Source: Klebsiella pneumoniae (GTDB taxonomy: Bacteria > Pseudomonadota > Gammaproteobacteria > Pseudomonadales > Pseudohongiellaceae). From it: DNA of 55,909 nucleotides. The position numbers were made by a program, and so were the translations under genes. This document shows positions 1 to 9,842 of this stretch, piece by piece (positions within the stretch are counted from its first letter, which is position 1; every line of letters begins with the position of its first letter). Below the pieces are notes generated by a model. That model did no database searches. It saw nothing but the letters and a program-made list of their open reading frames with translations, and was not told where the DNA came from. Location: positions 1 to 55,909 of the forward strand of contig CAMCRC010000009.1 of NCBI GenBank assembly GCA_945877175.1, in the 5' to 3' direction.

Positions 1-82
1 TTGCCTCGGCAGGGTAGGCCAGTACTTTGCCATCCAGCAACTGCAATGCAGCTTGACGAATTTTCCACTGACCGGATTGCAC
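1..82 (-). CDS. tsaC: threonylcarbamoyl-AMP synthase TsaC, N-terminal part (runs off window)
   Basis: Only the first 27 codons are in the window. Read from a GTG at 82, the peptide ends with KVLAYPAEA, which matches the N-terminal strand of the YrdC/Sua5/TsaC family (E. coli has VIAYPTEAVFG at the same distance from the start). The family makes threonylcarbamoyl-AMP from threonine, bicarbonate and ATP for the t6A modification of tRNAs reading ANN codons. It begins 17 bp after the purE stop on the same strand, so the two are probably co-transcribed. Having tsaC close to dprA is the usual arrangement in Pseudomonas. The start is inferred from family length; no strong ribosome binding site is visible. 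Confidence 0.72.
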   Translation of the reverse strand, partial: MQSGQWKIRQAALQLLDGKVLAYPAEA

Positions 83-99
83 AGTATCGTTCCAGGGCG

Positions 100-603
100 C
101 TACTTGCGTGAGTCCTGCAGCGCACGATCCTGCGCTTGGACATTTGCCGCTTTCTGCTCTCGCTCTGAACGAACTCGTTTGGCGAGATCAGAATCCTGCA
201 ACGCAAGAATCTGAGCAGCGAGATAGCCAGCATTCCTGGCGCCTGTCTTGCCAATTGCGACAGTGGCTACGGGAATTCCAGCGGGCATCTGCACTGTAGA
301 CAACAGGGAGTCCATGCCCTGCATGGGGCCGGAATCAATTGGTACGCCGATTACCGGCTTCAAGGTGTGGGCCGCGACAGCACCGGCCAGGTGAGCTGCA
401 AGTCCGGCGCCGGCGATGAACACTCCGCAGCCTCTTGCTTCGGCATCACTTATGTAAAGCTGTGTAGCCGCTGGTGTGCGGTGAGCAGACGTAATTTTCA
501 TTTCGCATTGAACACCAAGGATTCCCAGAACATCACTGGCTCCCTGCATCACAGGAAGGTCTGACTCAGAACCCATGAGAATCGCAACAAAAGGTCGGGA
601 CAT
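100..603 (-). CDS. purE: N5-carboxyaminoimidazole ribonucleotide mutase PurE
   Basis: 167 residues, the normal length of class I PurE, which converts N5-CAIR to CAIR in purine synthesis in the cytoplasm. Visible motifs are the N-terminal MGSESDLP (residues 10-17), SAHRTP (39-44) and [10 protein letters not shown] (65-74) with the conserved histidine at 71. The C-terminal part carries the [10 protein letters not shown] and [11 protein letters not shown] segments of the family. I chose the methionine before [11 protein letters not shown] rather than the one five codons upstream because it fits the family start. The usual partner purK is not beside it; purE sits between dprA and tsaC instead, which differs from the purEK pairs of many relatives. 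Confidence 0.93.
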   Translation of the reverse strand: MSRPFVAILMGSESDLPVMQGASDVLGILGVQCEMKITSAHRTPAATQLYISDAEARGCGVFIAGAGLAAHLAGAVAAHTLKPVIGVPIDSGPMQGMDSLLSTVQMPAGIPVATVAIGKTGARNAGYLAAQILALQDSDLAKRVRSEREQKAANVQAQDRALQDSRK

Positions 604-651
604 TCTGCATCTCTCCACACGAAAAATAGAGCGGGTGAAATTACAGGACTC

Positions 652-1803
652 TCAATAGCCTTGCAAGGGCGCCTGCCGGAGCAAGGTATAGCGCCCGGAC
701 ACCACTGTTATCGCTCCTGCGAGTTCCAGGGACAGGAGTTCCGTTTGCAGATCAAAGACGCTCAGGTTTGTCCGAGCAGCAATACTGTCAAATGAAATCG
801 GATCGAATCCCATGGCCTCAATAATTTTTTGCTGATTCACAGTAGGCGCTATCCCCGGGACTTTCGCGTTGACTGTACTTCTTGAGTTCTTGAGGTCGGG
901 GGCTCCAGGCTCCAGTGCAAGTGTCAGTAGCCCGTCCAGTTGATTCCATAGATCCTGAGGCGTTTCCGCCAAAGTCGCCCCCTCTCTGATCAACTTGTGA
1001 CAGCCTCTGCTGAGCGCGTTGCGTATGGAGCCTGGGACGGCAAAGACCTCGCGGTTCTGCTCCATCGCCATTCTGGCCGTGATGAGAGATCCGCTTTGCA
1101 ATGCAGCCTCGACGACGAGGACGCCGATGCTCAATCCGCTGATGATACGATTACGGCGCGGGAAATTGGCAGGTAGCGGACGGTAACCCAGTGGAAATTC
1201 TGAAACCAGAGCGCCATTCTCGAGAATTCTTGAGGCAAGGTGCGCGTTGCTCCGTGGATATATGTGGTCAACTCCGGTCGCGACTACGCTGACGGTAATT
1301 CCGCCACTATCTACAGCCGCCTTGTGCGCTGCCGTATCGATACCCGTAGCGAGACCACTGCAAACTCCAAGTCCTTGCCCGACGATCCCTGTTGCAAACA
1401 AGTCTGTAATCTCCCGCCCATCAACACTGCAGCGTCGGCTACCTACGATCGCGATCTGAGGAATCGAAAGGGCTCTGGCGTTTCCACGCACAAAAAGAAG
1501 AGGAGGGGGGTCTGCAATCTCGCGCAGCAGGGGAGGATAGGTCGAATCTCTTAGCGTGATGATTGTATTGTCAGACAACCGGGACCATGCAATTGAAGCC
1601 TCTGCGAGCCATCGTGCTTCTGCGGAGCGCATGGCAACTGAGATGCGCGATGCAGCGTCTTCCAGATTCGCTGAAGAACATTCCGAAAAAGTATCACCCT
1701 TTACCGGAAAATCTCGATTCAGCATCAGCTTGCGTAGCAATGCAACAGTGATGTTTTCTGCGTGAAACAGCGTCAGCCAGTCAAGCAGCTCGGAGTCATT
1801 CAT
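652..1803 (-). CDS. dprA: DNA-processing protein DprA/Smf
   Basis: 383 residues from the ATG at 1803. DprA binds incoming single-stranded DNA during natural transformation and loads RecA. The Rossmann-like DprA domain is clear: IAIVGSRRCS (about 118-127), CSGLATGIDTAAH (148-160), FPRRNRIISGLS (214-225) and the VVEAALQSGSLITA segment. The C-terminal third resembles the winged-helix DprA extension (about 320-383). An upstream in-frame start at 1872 would overlap the LysM gene; the ATG at 1803 follows a purine-rich GGAAGATCAAAGAG and is preferred. It follows the LysM gene on the same strand, as PA0021 follows PA0020 in Pseudomonas. No other competence genes are in the window. Confidence 0.93.
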   Translation of the reverse strand: MNDSELLDWLTLFHAENITVALLRKLMLNRDFPVKGDTFSECSSANLEDAASRISVAMRSAEARWLAEASIAWSRLSDNTIITLRDSTYPPLLREIADPPPLLFVRGNARALSIPQIAIVGSRRCSVDGREITDLFATGIVGQGLGVCSGLATGIDTAAHKAAVDSGGITVSVVATGVDHIYPRSNAHLASRILENGALVSEFPLGYRPLPANFPRRNRIISGLSIGVLVVEAALQSGSLITARMAMEQNREVFAVPGSIRNALSRGCHKLIREGATLAETPQDLWNQLDGLLTLALEPGAPDLKNSRSTVNAKVPGIAPTVNQQKIIEAMGFDPISFDSIAARTNLSVFDLQTELLSLELAGAITVVSGRYTLLRQAPLQGY

Positions 1804-1846
1804 TCTCTTTGATCTTCCATGATCCAAAGGACTTTGCGGGTAACAC

Positions 1847-2896
1847 TCAGGGAGTGCGGACGGTATCTCCAACAGCAGAAGGTTGGGTCAGGGACAGGAT
1901 GACACCATAGCTCATCCGGTCGAACACTCTGTAGACCAGAAGCATGCCGATCTCCGTCGAAGGCAGACGTACATCCTTGCGCGTGACGGGATCAGAAACT
2001 TCGTCTCCTTCGCGGAAAATTGACAGTACATCGCCTTCGGTGAGTCCATCATTTCCGCCCAGATTGAGCACTGTCGATTCGAATTGCGCGGCCTGACTCT
2101 CGTTGTTGAGCAAGCCGATGATGCTCCCTTGCAGCGCTGCGTCCGGAGTCGTCGGAAAGTAGTCAATGTTGATCCGGGCCGTTTCCTGTGGCAGCAAGTG
2201 GTCACCCGCCTTGAGTTCTTCACTGCTCTGAACGATCAGTGCCCGCTTGAGTCCTTCTCCCTCGTCAGACACTACGTTCAGCGCGCCGAGCTTGATGGCT
2301 TCCTGGCCAAGGACTTCGCCCTCTGCGCCCACGTAGGTGGCGCCAAGCCGAAAAATTTCATAACCAGTCGCATCGCTTGCCCATTCACCTCGGACAATCA
2401 CTTCGTGACCGGCACCCATAATCAAATTTCCAGATGCGCTGGAAATTATGTAAGGCGACGCTTCAAAGCTTTCCGCCTCGACAATGCGATTCTCGATCAG
2501 GAAGCCCTCCAGTGCCTGGCGCGGAATCACGGGAATAGGGTTCAAAAGCGGGGTTTCACGTACTGTCGGGCTCAGTCTTACAGTCTGACGGTCTCCTCTC
2601 TCCATGACGATGCGAGGTCCGTTTGCTGAGGCCACAAGGCGCAGAATATCTCCCGGGTAGATGAGATCCGGATCCTGCACCTCTGGATTGCCTTCCCAGA
2701 TTTCGGGCCAGCGCCAGGGCTCTTCAAGAAATATGGATGCAATATCCCAGAGCGTGTCACCTTCTTTTACGACATAGGAATCGGGAGACCCAGGCGCCAA
2801 AGACAGGATTTGTGAATATGTAGAAACGAAGGGAAACACGGTAAGAACGCCAAACACGCAGAATACGATCAGCCTCTTCAGTCTTGGCACGTTCAT
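1847..2896 (-). CDS. LysM-domain envelope protein
   Basis: 349 residues. The N-terminus (1-29) has two lysines/arginines followed by a hydrophobic stretch and reads as a Sec signal peptide or anchor. Residues about 39-87 form one LysM domain (YVVKEGDTLWDIA ... NPEVQDPDLIYPGDIL), a peptidoglycan-binding fold. The remaining ~250 residues have no motif I recognise but resemble the long conserved tail of the Pseudomonas PA0020-type LysM proteins found next to dprA and def. It is divergent from def, with a 131-bp shared upstream region. Envelope location and glycan binding follow from the domain; the precise role is unknown. Confidence 0.85.
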   Translation of the reverse strand: MNVPRLKRLIVFCVFGVLTVFPFVSTYSQILSLAPGSPDSYVVKEGDTLWDIASIFLEEPWRWPEIWEGNPEVQDPDLIYPGDILRLVASANGPRIVMERGDRQTVRLSPTVRETPLLNPIPVIPRQALEGFLIENRIVEAESFEASPYIISSASGNLIMGAGHEVIVRGEWASDATGYEIFRLGATYVGAEGEVLGQEAIKLGALNVVSDEGEGLKRALIVQSSEELKAGDHLLPQETARINIDYFPTTPDAALQGSIIGLLNNESQAAQFESTVLNLGGNDGLTEGDVLSIFREGDEVSDPVTRKDVRLPSTEIGMLLVYRVFDRMSYGVILSLTQPSAVGDTVRTP

Positions 2897-3027
2897 ATTT
2901 ACAATCCGGCTTTGTTGGGCGAGGTTCGGTATCTTAGCAATAAGGTATACTGATCACTAGAAGCAGTTCACAGTACTGAAATTAATTTTCTACCCTAAGT
3001 TACGGGCTTTCTTGGTAATTGTTGCAT

Positions 3028-3534
3028 ATGGCCATATTGAATATCCTGGAGTTTCCCGACCTGAGGCTGCGTCGGAAAGCTACGCCCGTTACAGACTTCA
3101 CACCAGAGTTGTCGAGAATCATCGACGACATGTTCGAGACGATGTACGCCGCGCCAGGAATCGGGCTGGCTGCTACACAGGTCAATATCCACAAGCAGCT
3201 GATAGTGATTGATATATCCGACAATAAAGATGCCCCTCTCGTGTTCATCAATCCCCGCATCGAGATTATAGACCAGACGCTTGAAGACTATGATGAAGGC
3301 TGCCTTTCAGTTCCCGGTTTTTATGAAACGGTGTCGAGGCCTCGGGTGGTGCGGATCAGTGCGCTTGACCGAACTGGAGAGCCTTTGGTCATGGAAACCG
3401 ACGGTCTGCTGGCAACCTGCATTCAGCACGAATTGGACCATCTCAACGGCAAATTGTTTGTCGATTACCTGAGCACGCTCAAGCGCGAGCGAATTCGCAA
3501 GAAGCTCGAGCTGGCGCACAAGGAATCGGCCTGA
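3028..3534 (+). CDS. def: peptide deformylase Def
   Basis: 168 residues, against 169 in E. coli. The enzyme removes the formyl group from the N-terminal methionine of new proteins and uses Fe2+ or Zn2+. All three family motifs are present: GIGLAATQ (44-51), EGCLSVPG (90-97, metal ligand Cys92) and QHELDH (133-138, ligands His134 and His138, catalytic Glu135). The ATG at 3028 matches the family N-terminus [11 protein letters not shown]; an in-frame TTG three codons earlier is less likely. It starts a rightward run def-fmt-rsmB-trkA-trkH; the def-fmt pairing couples both ends of the formyl-Met cycle. Confidence 0.97.
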   Translation: MAILNILEFPDLRLRRKATPVTDFTPELSRIIDDMFETMYAAPGIGLAATQVNIHKQLIVIDISDNKDAPLVFINPRIEIIDQTLEDYDEGCLSVPGFYETVSRPRVVRISALDRTGEPLVMETDGLLATCIQHELDHLNGKLFVDYLSTLKRERIRKKLELAHKESA

Positions 3535-3593
3535 TTACCCGCGTGCTACTTACTTTCACGACTCGCACAGACCCCCCCGACTTGGGAACTTGA

Positions 3594-4559
3594 ATGACTG
3601 CATTGAGAATCGTATTCGCGGGAACCCCCTCTTTTGCTGCGCACATTCTGGAGGCGCTTCTGAACGCCCAACATGAAATTGTCGGCGTCTACACACAACC
3701 AGATCGGCCGGCCGGTCGGGGCAAGCAACTGCAGGCTAGTGCGGTCAAGCAGGTTGCACTTGCGAATGGTATTCCCGTGTTCCAGCCAGTCAGCCTGCGA
3801 GCTGAGAGCGAGCAAGAAGCATTGGCAAGGCTGGGTGCCGATCTCATGGTCGTTGTGGCGTATGGGCTGATCCTGCCGCAGGGAATTCTCGACACCCCTC
3901 GCCTTGGCTGCATCAATGTTCACGCTTCGCTGCTGCCGCGCTGGAGAGGCGCTGCCCCGATTGAACGCGCGTTGATGGCTGGCGACACTCGCACTGGCGT
4001 GACCATCATGCAGATGGAGAGGGGTCTGGACACTGGCGCAATGCTTTGCAAAGAGGAAGTTGAAATATTTGAAGAAGACGATCGACTAAGCCTGGAACGC
4101 AAACTTGAAGTTGCCGGCACGAAAGCGCTTTTTGAAGCCCTTCACAATATTGACCAATTCATGGCACAAGCAGAGCCGCAGGATCACAGCACCAGCACCT
4201 ATGCCAACAAGCTTGAGAAATCGGAGGCCCTGGTAGACTGGAAGCTGGATGCCTCTGCAATCGATCGACTGATTCGCGCTGGCGTTGGCCGCAATCCCGC
4301 ATACAGTGAGTACAATGGCGAGCGGATCCGATTCCTCAAAGCATCAGTTCTGGTGGCCCGGGTTCCAGAAATCGCAGGCGTCATCATTCAAGCAGACAAA
4401 GAGGGACTTCAAGTGGCCTGTGGAGAGTCTGTCCTGAACATAACCGTCATCCAGTTACCAGGTAAAAATCCCGTGTCGATGCGAGAATTCGTCAATTCCC
4501 GCAAGGACTTCTTCGCACAAGGCTCACGTTTTGACACCAGCGCTGTATTGGTGCCATGA
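3594..4559 (+). CDS. fmt: methionyl-tRNA formyltransferase Fmt
   Basis: 321 residues, typical for the family (E. coli 315). It transfers a formyl group from 10-formyl-THF to initiator Met-tRNA. The N-terminal catalytic domain has the FAGTPSFAA start, the NVHASLLPRWRGAAP signature with catalytic Asn108 and His110, and the catalytic Asp146 in GLDTGAM. The C-terminal half (about 205-321) is the tRNA-binding OB-like domain. Its last codon overlaps the rsmB start by 4 bp (ATGA), which points to translational coupling. Confidence 0.97.
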   Translation: MTALRIVFAGTPSFAAHILEALLNAQHEIVGVYTQPDRPAGRGKQLQASAVKQVALANGIPVFQPVSLRAESEQEALARLGADLMVVVAYGLILPQGILDTPRLGCINVHASLLPRWRGAAPIERALMAGDTRTGVTIMQMERGLDTGAMLCKEEVEIFEEDDRLSLERKLEVAGTKALFEALHNIDQFMAQAEPQDHSTSTYANKLEKSEALVDWKLDASAIDRLIRAGVGRNPAYSEYNGERIRFLKASVLVARVPEIAGVIIQADKEGLQVACGESVLNITVIQLPGKNPVSMREFVNSRKDFFAQGSRFDTSAVLVP

Positions 4560-5860
4560 AGCCAGGACAGCTGCGGGCCCTGGCCGCCACCATCCTGAGC
4601 AAACTTCTTCAACAACAAGGCTCGCTTGCTACATTGCTGGAAAGGCCATCTGTCGATGCGCAGGAGTTTCCCCTTTTGCAGGAAATTTGCTTCGGAACCT
4701 GCCGGTGGTACTTTCAGCTGGATGCCATGCTGGCTCAGCTTCTGGAAAAGCCGCTCAAGCCGAAAGATCTGGACGTGCGCTGCCTGCTTATGACCGGGCT
4801 CTATCAGCTTCACTATCTCAGGGTGCCGGAATATGCCGTCGTGAACGAGACAGTCGCGGCGACGCTGGTACTGAAGAAGCAATGGGCGAAAGGATTTGTG
4901 AATGCCATCCTGCGATCCTATCTGCGAGACAAGGATGAGATCGCCTCGCGAGCACTGCTCAAGGAACCAGGTCGTTTCGCACACCCACAATGGTTCGTCA
5001 GCCGCATGAAAGCAGCATGGCCTGAGCATTGGCAGGGGCTGCTGGAAGCCAACAACGAGCATCCGCCAATGACCCTGCGCGTCAATCTTGGTCGAATGTC
5101 TCGTCCAGCGTATCTGACCGCCTTGCTGGAGGCAGGCATCACTGCCCGCGCTGGCAACCTCTGCGCGTCGAGTATCTACCTTGAGGCTGCTTGTCCAGTG
5201 ACTGCCCTTCCCGGCTTCGAGGAGGGGCTCATCAGCGTACAGGACGAAGCCTCGCAGCTGATTCCCGGACTTCTGGAGTTGCAGTCAGGCCTCGCGATCC
5301 TGGATGCCTGTGCAGCACCTGGAGGCAAGACCTGCCATTTGCTGGAAAGCGGTTTTGCTTTCAGCCGCCTGGTTGCTCTCGACAACGATGCCCGCCGACT
5401 TGAGCGTGTGCAGCAGAATCTGCAGCGCCTGCAACTTCAGGCGGACGTGATCTGCGGCGACGCCGGACAAACAGCACAGTGGTGGGACGGCAATCAGTTC
5501 GATCGCATACTTCTGGACGCGCCTTGCTCTGCGACTGGCATCATTCGCCGGCATCCGGATATCAAACTATTGCGCCTTCCGGATCATGTTCTCGCACTTC
5601 AGAAGGTACAGCTCACCTTGCTGAAGTCACTCTGGACCTGTTTGACTCCTGGCGGCCTTCTCTTGTACTCCACCTGCTCAGTCCTGCCAGAAGAGAACTC
5701 CGACACCATCGGCGCATTCATTGCCTGTACGGAAGAAGCGAAACTCGAAGAAATCCCAGCGGAATGGGGAGTAGAATGCCCGCAGGGCAGGCAGTTGCTG
5801 CCAAGCGCCCAGGGACAGGATGGTTTCTATTTTGCGAGATTGCGCAAAGCACCACTTTGA
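4556..5860 (+). CDS. rsmB: 16S rRNA (cytosine-967-C5) methyltransferase RsmB
   Basis: 434 residues (E. coli RsmB 429). It methylates C967 of 16S rRNA using S-adenosylmethionine. Residues 1-135 form the NusB-like RNA-binding domain. The Rossmann methyltransferase domain follows, with the SAM motif DACAAPGGKTC (250-260), the DAPCSATG motif (Cys324) and the STCS motif (Cys374, the expected nucleophile). It starts inside the end of fmt. The gene order def-fmt-rsmB-trkA is the same as in Pseudomonas and E. coli. Confidence 0.97.
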   Translation: MKPGQLRALAATILSKLLQQQGSLATLLERPSVDAQEFPLLQEICFGTCRWYFQLDAMLAQLLEKPLKPKDLDVRCLLMTGLYQLHYLRVPEYAVVNETVAATLVLKKQWAKGFVNAILRSYLRDKDEIASRALLKEPGRFAHPQWFVSRMKAAWPEHWQGLLEANNEHPPMTLRVNLGRMSRPAYLTALLEAGITARAGNLCASSIYLEAACPVTALPGFEEGLISVQDEASQLIPGLLELQSGLAILDACAAPGGKTCHLLESGFAFSRLVALDNDARRLERVQQNLQRLQLQADVICGDAGQTAQWWDGNQFDRILLDAPCSATGIIRRHPDIKLLRLPDHVLALQKVQLTLLKSLWTCLTPGGLLLYSTCSVLPEENSDTIGAFIACTEEAKLEEIPAEWGVECPQGRQLLPSAQGQDGFYFARLRKAPL

Positions 5861-5917
5861 CTGCGACTCCTTCGCGGGACCAGCGCAAAAGATATGAATC
5901 CGGAGATTGCCTGCTAG

Positions 5918-7291
5918 ATGAAAATCATTATTTTGGGAGCTAACCACGTTGCCATTTCGCTCGCCGAAAACCTTGCCAGCGAAGCCAATGACATTACGAT
6001 TGTCGACCCTGATGCCGAGAAGCTGCGCGAGCTCAAGGACCGAATCGATATCGGCACGGCGGTAGGGCAGCCGTCCTATCCGGACGTGCTGCGCATGGCG
6101 GGAGGTGATGACGCCGACATGCTGATTGCGGTGACCGAGAACGATGAGGTCAACCTCATCGCCTGTCAGATAGCGCACGTCCTGTTCAAGACTCCCAAAA
6201 AGATCTGCCGTCTGCGTTCGGCCTCCTACATGTCCGCGGAAGGCCTGTTCGGCCCCGGCGCCATTGCAGCCGATGTGGTGATCAGTCCGGAACAGCTCGT
6301 TTCGCACTACATTGAGCGGCTGATCGATCTGCCAGGTTCATTGCAGGTTCTGGACTTCGCCGACGGCAAGGCCCAGCTCGTTGCTGTAAAGGCCTACTAC
6401 GGCGGGCCTCTGGTAGGACAGGAGATTCGCTTCCTGCGCGAGCACATGCCGAATGTGGATACCCGAGTGGCCGCAATATTCAGGCGTGATACCGCGATAA
6501 TGCCGGAAGGATCCACAGTGATTGAAGCCGATGACGAGGTCTTCTTCATCGCGGCGCAACGCAATATTCGCGCGGTCATGGGAGAGCTGCGCCGGCTGGA
6601 CAAGCCTTACAAGCGCCTCATCATTGCGGGAGGCGGCAATATCGGTTCGCGACTCGCAGAGGCTGTCGAGAAGCGCTACCAGACCAAAATCATCGAGCAC
6701 AATCCGCAGCGCTGCGCCTATCTTTCCGAGCGCCTGAACAAGACCATCATCCTGAATGGACTGTCTTCCGACAAGGAACTCCTGCTGGAAGAGAGCATTG
6801 AGGACACAGATGTATTTCTTGCGCTGACCAATGACGATGAAGCAAACATCATGTCTTCGATGCTCGCCAAGCGACTTGGCGCACGCAAGGTGATGACCTT
6901 GATCAACAACCCTGCCTATGTTGATCTGGTTCAAGGAGGCGAAATTGATATCGCCATCTCACCCCAGCTTGCCACCATCGGCAGCCTTCTGACTCATGTG
7001 CGGCGTGGCGACATTGTGAACGTCCACTCGCTGCGACGCGGTGCCGCAGAAGCACTGGAAGCCATTGCCCATGGTGACAGTCACTCGTCGAAAGTCGTTG
7101 GCAAGGCGATCGAAGACATTGAACTTCCGCCCGGGACAACAATCGGAGCCATCGTGCGGGACGAAGAAGTGTTGATTGCCCATGACAACATAGTCATACA
7201 ATCGGGAGACCACGTAATCCTGTTCCTTGTCGACAAGAAGCGAATTCCTGAAGTGGAACGACTCTTCCAGGTGGGACTGACTTTCTTTTGA
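5918..7291 (+). CDS. trkA: Trk potassium uptake regulatory subunit TrkA
   Basis: 457 residues, collinear with E. coli TrkA (458). TrkA is the cytoplasmic ring that binds nucleotides and gates the TrkH channel. It has two RCK repeats, each with a Rossmann (TrkA-N) and a TrkA-C subdomain. The second repeat has an intact GGGNIG motif (238-243). The first reads GANHVA (7-12) where E. coli has GAGQVG, so two of the three glycines of the dinucleotide motif are replaced. The rest of repeat 1 ([27 protein letters not shown]) is strongly conserved. trkH follows after 7 bp, an operon arrangement not seen in E. coli. Confidence 0.96.
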   Translation: MKIIILGANHVAISLAENLASEANDITIVDPDAEKLRELKDRIDIGTAVGQPSYPDVLRMAGGDDADMLIAVTENDEVNLIACQIAHVLFKTPKKICRLRSASYMSAEGLFGPGAIAADVVISPEQLVSHYIERLIDLPGSLQVLDFADGKAQLVAVKAYYGGPLVGQEIRFLREHMPNVDTRVAAIFRRDTAIMPEGSTVIEADDEVFFIAAQRNIRAVMGELRRLDKPYKRLIIAGGGNIGSRLAEAVEKRYQTKIIEHNPQRCAYLSERLNKTIILNGLSSDKELLLEESIEDTDVFLALTNDDEANIMSSMLAKRLGARKVMTLINNPAYVDLVQGGEIDIAISPQLATIGSLLTHVRRGDIVNVHSLRRGAAEALEAIAHGDSHSSKVVGKAIEDIELPPGTTIGAIVRDEEVLIAHDNIVIQSGDHVILFLVDKKRIPEVERLFQVGLTFF

Positions 7292-7298
7292 AGCCACT

Positions 7299-8750
7299 AT
7301 GCATCTAAGCGTCGTTTCAAAAATTCTGGGCTTGCTGCTGATGTTGTTCAGCATACTGGCGAATCTGCCGTCCATCCTGGTGTCGCTCTTTTATAGTGAT
7401 GGGGAGTTGTCTTCTTTCACAACCGCGCTTTTCATCACGTTCAGTACCGGCTTCCTTCTGTGGTTGATGACCTGGAGGTCCGCCAAGGAGTTGAGGACGC
7501 GAGATGGCTTTCTTATCGTCACTCTTTTCTGGACCGTCCTTGGAACGTTCGGGGCTCTTCCCTTCTATTTTTCTTTCGAATTGCCTCTTTCAATTACGGA
7601 TGCAGTGTTCGAATCCATTTCCGGACTGAGCACTACCGGTGCAACTGTCATCGTCGGCCTTGAAGAAGTACCAAAATCCCTGCTGTTCTATCGTGCTCAA
7701 CTGCAGTGGCTGGGCGGAATGGGAATCGTGGCGCTTGCTGTGGCTGTGTTGCCGATGCTCGGAATCGGCGGCATGCAATTGTACAGAGCAGAAAGTCCAG
7801 GACCGGTCAAGAACGACAATCTTGTGCCGCGACTGGCAGAAACTGCGAAGGCACTCTGGTATATCTACCTGGCGTTGACAGCCAGTTGCACATTTGCCTT
7901 CTGGGCAGCCGGAATGACTTTCTTCGACGCGATTTGTCACAGCTTTGCAACGGTGGCGATTGGGGGATTCTCAACCCACGATGCCAGTCTTGGATATTTT
8001 GACAGCTCGCTCATCAATATGATTGCGACGGTATTCATGCTGCTCGCCGGGGTCAATTTTGCACTGCATTTCACCGCATGGCGCATGCAAAGTCTGCGAC
8101 AGTATCTGCGTGACCCTGAATTCAAATTCTACCTGATATTTCTGCTCGTACTTTCGGTGGCAACGAGCGTAGTGTTGTACAGCACCGCCACCTACAGCGG
8201 CTTCGACTCGATCATTCACGGCGTCTTCCAGAGCGTCTCGATCGCCACTACAACAGGTTTTGTTACTGCTGACTTCAGTCAGTGGCCCTCCTTTCTTCCT
8301 TACATGTTGATCTATGCATCGATCATTGGCGCCTGCGCAGGGTCGACGGGAGGCGGCATGAAGGTCATCCGCATTCTTCTGATCTTGAAACAGGGTTTGC
8401 GGGAAGTGCAACGACTCATTCACCCCAATGCGATCATTCCGATAAAGCTGGGGAATACACTCGTTCCAGATCGTGTCATAGAAGCGGTGTGGGGTTTCTT
8501 TGCAGTATACGTAATGGTGTTTCTGGCGCTGCTGCTGGCATTGCTTGCAACAGGTCTTGACGTCATAACGGCGTTCAGTGCGGTTGGTGCGGCCATAAAC
8601 AATCTTGGCGCTGGGCTGGAAGGCGTCTCACAAAATTACAGTCTGCTGTCCGACCAGGCAAAATGGATTCTTTGTTTCGCAATGTTGCTCGGACGACTCG
8701 AAATATTTACCCTGCTGGTGCTGTTCCTTCCAATGTTCTGGCGACGCTAG
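7299..8750 (+). CDS. trkH: Trk potassium channel subunit TrkH
   Basis: 483 residues, the normal length of TrkH/TrkG. It is an inner-membrane K+ translocating subunit built from four M1-P-M2 repeats. The filter-like segments are visible: SISGLSTTGATV near residue 110, ATVAIGGFSTHD near 220, SIATTTGFVT near 317 and a final AAINNLGAGLEG near 433. Hydrophobic segments alternate throughout. It begins directly after trkA and should work with it. Its stop overlaps the end of the convergent acyltransferase gene by 4 bp. Confidence 0.96.
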   Translation: MHLSVVSKILGLLLMLFSILANLPSILVSLFYSDGELSSFTTALFITFSTGFLLWLMTWRSAKELRTRDGFLIVTLFWTVLGTFGALPFYFSFELPLSITDAVFESISGLSTTGATVIVGLEEVPKSLLFYRAQLQWLGGMGIVALAVAVLPMLGIGGMQLYRAESPGPVKNDNLVPRLAETAKALWYIYLALTASCTFAFWAAGMTFFDAICHSFATVAIGGFSTHDASLGYFDSSLINMIATVFMLLAGVNFALHFTAWRMQSLRQYLRDPEFKFYLIFLLVLSVATSVVLYSTATYSGFDSIIHGVFQSVSIATTTGFVTADFSQWPSFLPYMLIYASIIGACAGSTGGGMKVIRILLILKQGLREVQRLIHPNAIIPIKLGNTLVPDRVIEAVWGFFAVYVMVFLALLLALLATGLDVITAFSAVGAAINNLGAGLEGVSQNYSLLSDQAKWILCFAMLLGRLEIFTLLVLFLPMFWRR

Positions 8751-9754
8751 CGATAAAGTGCATTCTTGCTGTTGTCCGGTTGATGTTTGAAACGCCGGTA
8801 CTCCCATTGATACTGAACAGGCACTTCACGCACACAGCGTTCTACTTGCCGGTTCAATTCCGCTCCTGCAGTTTCCAGATCTTCTGCGGCGACACCGACG
8901 TCTGCCTCTGTGATCCTGATTGCAAACCCCTTTCCTTGCGGGAGTCGTTCCGCATACATCACGATCACTGCCGCTTGCGTCCTTGCCGCCAGCTTTGCTA
9001 CCAGCGTCATGGTCAGTGCAGGAACGCCGAAGAAGGGGGCGAAAACGCCACTGTCCAGCGCAGGCTCCTGGTCGGGGAGGATACCAACGATCTCCCCGCG
9101 CTCCAGGGCCTTTACGAGCATGGCAATTCCTTTTCGAGATGTGGGCGCAAGCCGGGCACCAGCGCGCCCTCGGTATGACACGATAGCGTCTTCAAACCCG
9201 ACCAGCTTGGGTGGCTTGTACAGATAAGTCGTCTGTGCGCGACGATCCAGGTACAGTCCACAAAGCTCCCAGTTGCCTATGTGGGGCGCGAGCACGATGA
9301 CGCCTTTCCCCCGGGCCAAAGCAATCTCCAGCACTTCTTGCCCGCTAACGGACACTATGCTGGCAAGCACTTCGTCCACCGAACGCAACCAGACTCGGCC
9401 CAACTCACAGGCAAATTTCGTGGTTTCAAGAGCACTGGCGCGCGCCAGCTTTTCTCGCTCCCGCTCCGTCAATTGTGGAAAGCAGAGCGCGAGGTTGCAG
9501 CGGGTGATTCGTCTGGAATCCGATGAAAGCGCCCAGACAATAGACGCTATGGGCGTCGCAATCGCATGGGCCCACCGCAGCGGCAGCAGCGCGCTGAAGT
9601 GCAGTGCGGCTTTGATCAGCAAGACCTTGGCGGTTTGGATTTGGTAACTCCTGAGCTTGTGGTCCAAGTGGCAAATTTGAAATCGATTCTCGCCACAGAT
9701 GGCGCAAACGGGCGGAAATTCTACCCCAGGCACTGCTCGGCAGCAAAACAGCAT
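8747..9754 (-). CDS. LpxL/HtrB-type lysophospholipid or lipid A acyltransferase
   Basis: Up to 335 residues; family members are usually about 290-310. The catalytic HX4E motif is HIGNWE (in VLAPHIGNWELCG), followed by downstream acyltransferase features such as GIAMLVKALERGEIVGILPDQ, where the DQE (DQEP) block is typical of LpxL/LpxM. A hydrophobic N-terminal helix begins near VLLIKAALHF. These enzymes add a secondary acyl chain to lipid A at the inner membrane; the Pseudomonas gene near glyQ (PA0011) is a lauroyltransferase, so a similar role is likely. The ATG at 9754 is the only ATG; the first ~40 residues look non-family, so a TTG at 9667 or 9622 may be the real start. Confidence 0.85.
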   Translation of the reverse strand: MLFCCRAVPGVEFPPVCAICGENRFQICHLDHKLRSYQIQTAKVLLIKAALHFSALLPLRWAHAIATPIASIVWALSSDSRRITRCNLALCFPQLTEREREKLARASALETTKFACELGRVWLRSVDEVLASIVSVSGQEVLEIALARGKGVIVLAPHIGNWELCGLYLDRRAQTTYLYKPPKLVGFEDAIVSYRGRAGARLAPTSRKGIAMLVKALERGEIVGILPDQEPALDSGVFAPFFGVPALTMTLVAKLAARTQAAVIVMYAERLPQGKGFAIRITEADVGVAAEDLETAGAELNRQVERCVREVPVQYQWEYRRFKHQPDNSKNALYR

Positions 9755-9842
9755 TGACTGTGCTGGCTGGCGTAAGTATGGATATTGATTGAAGAATCAA
9801 GGATAATCGCGACCTTCTCAAAATACGCTCCGGAGCTTTTTC

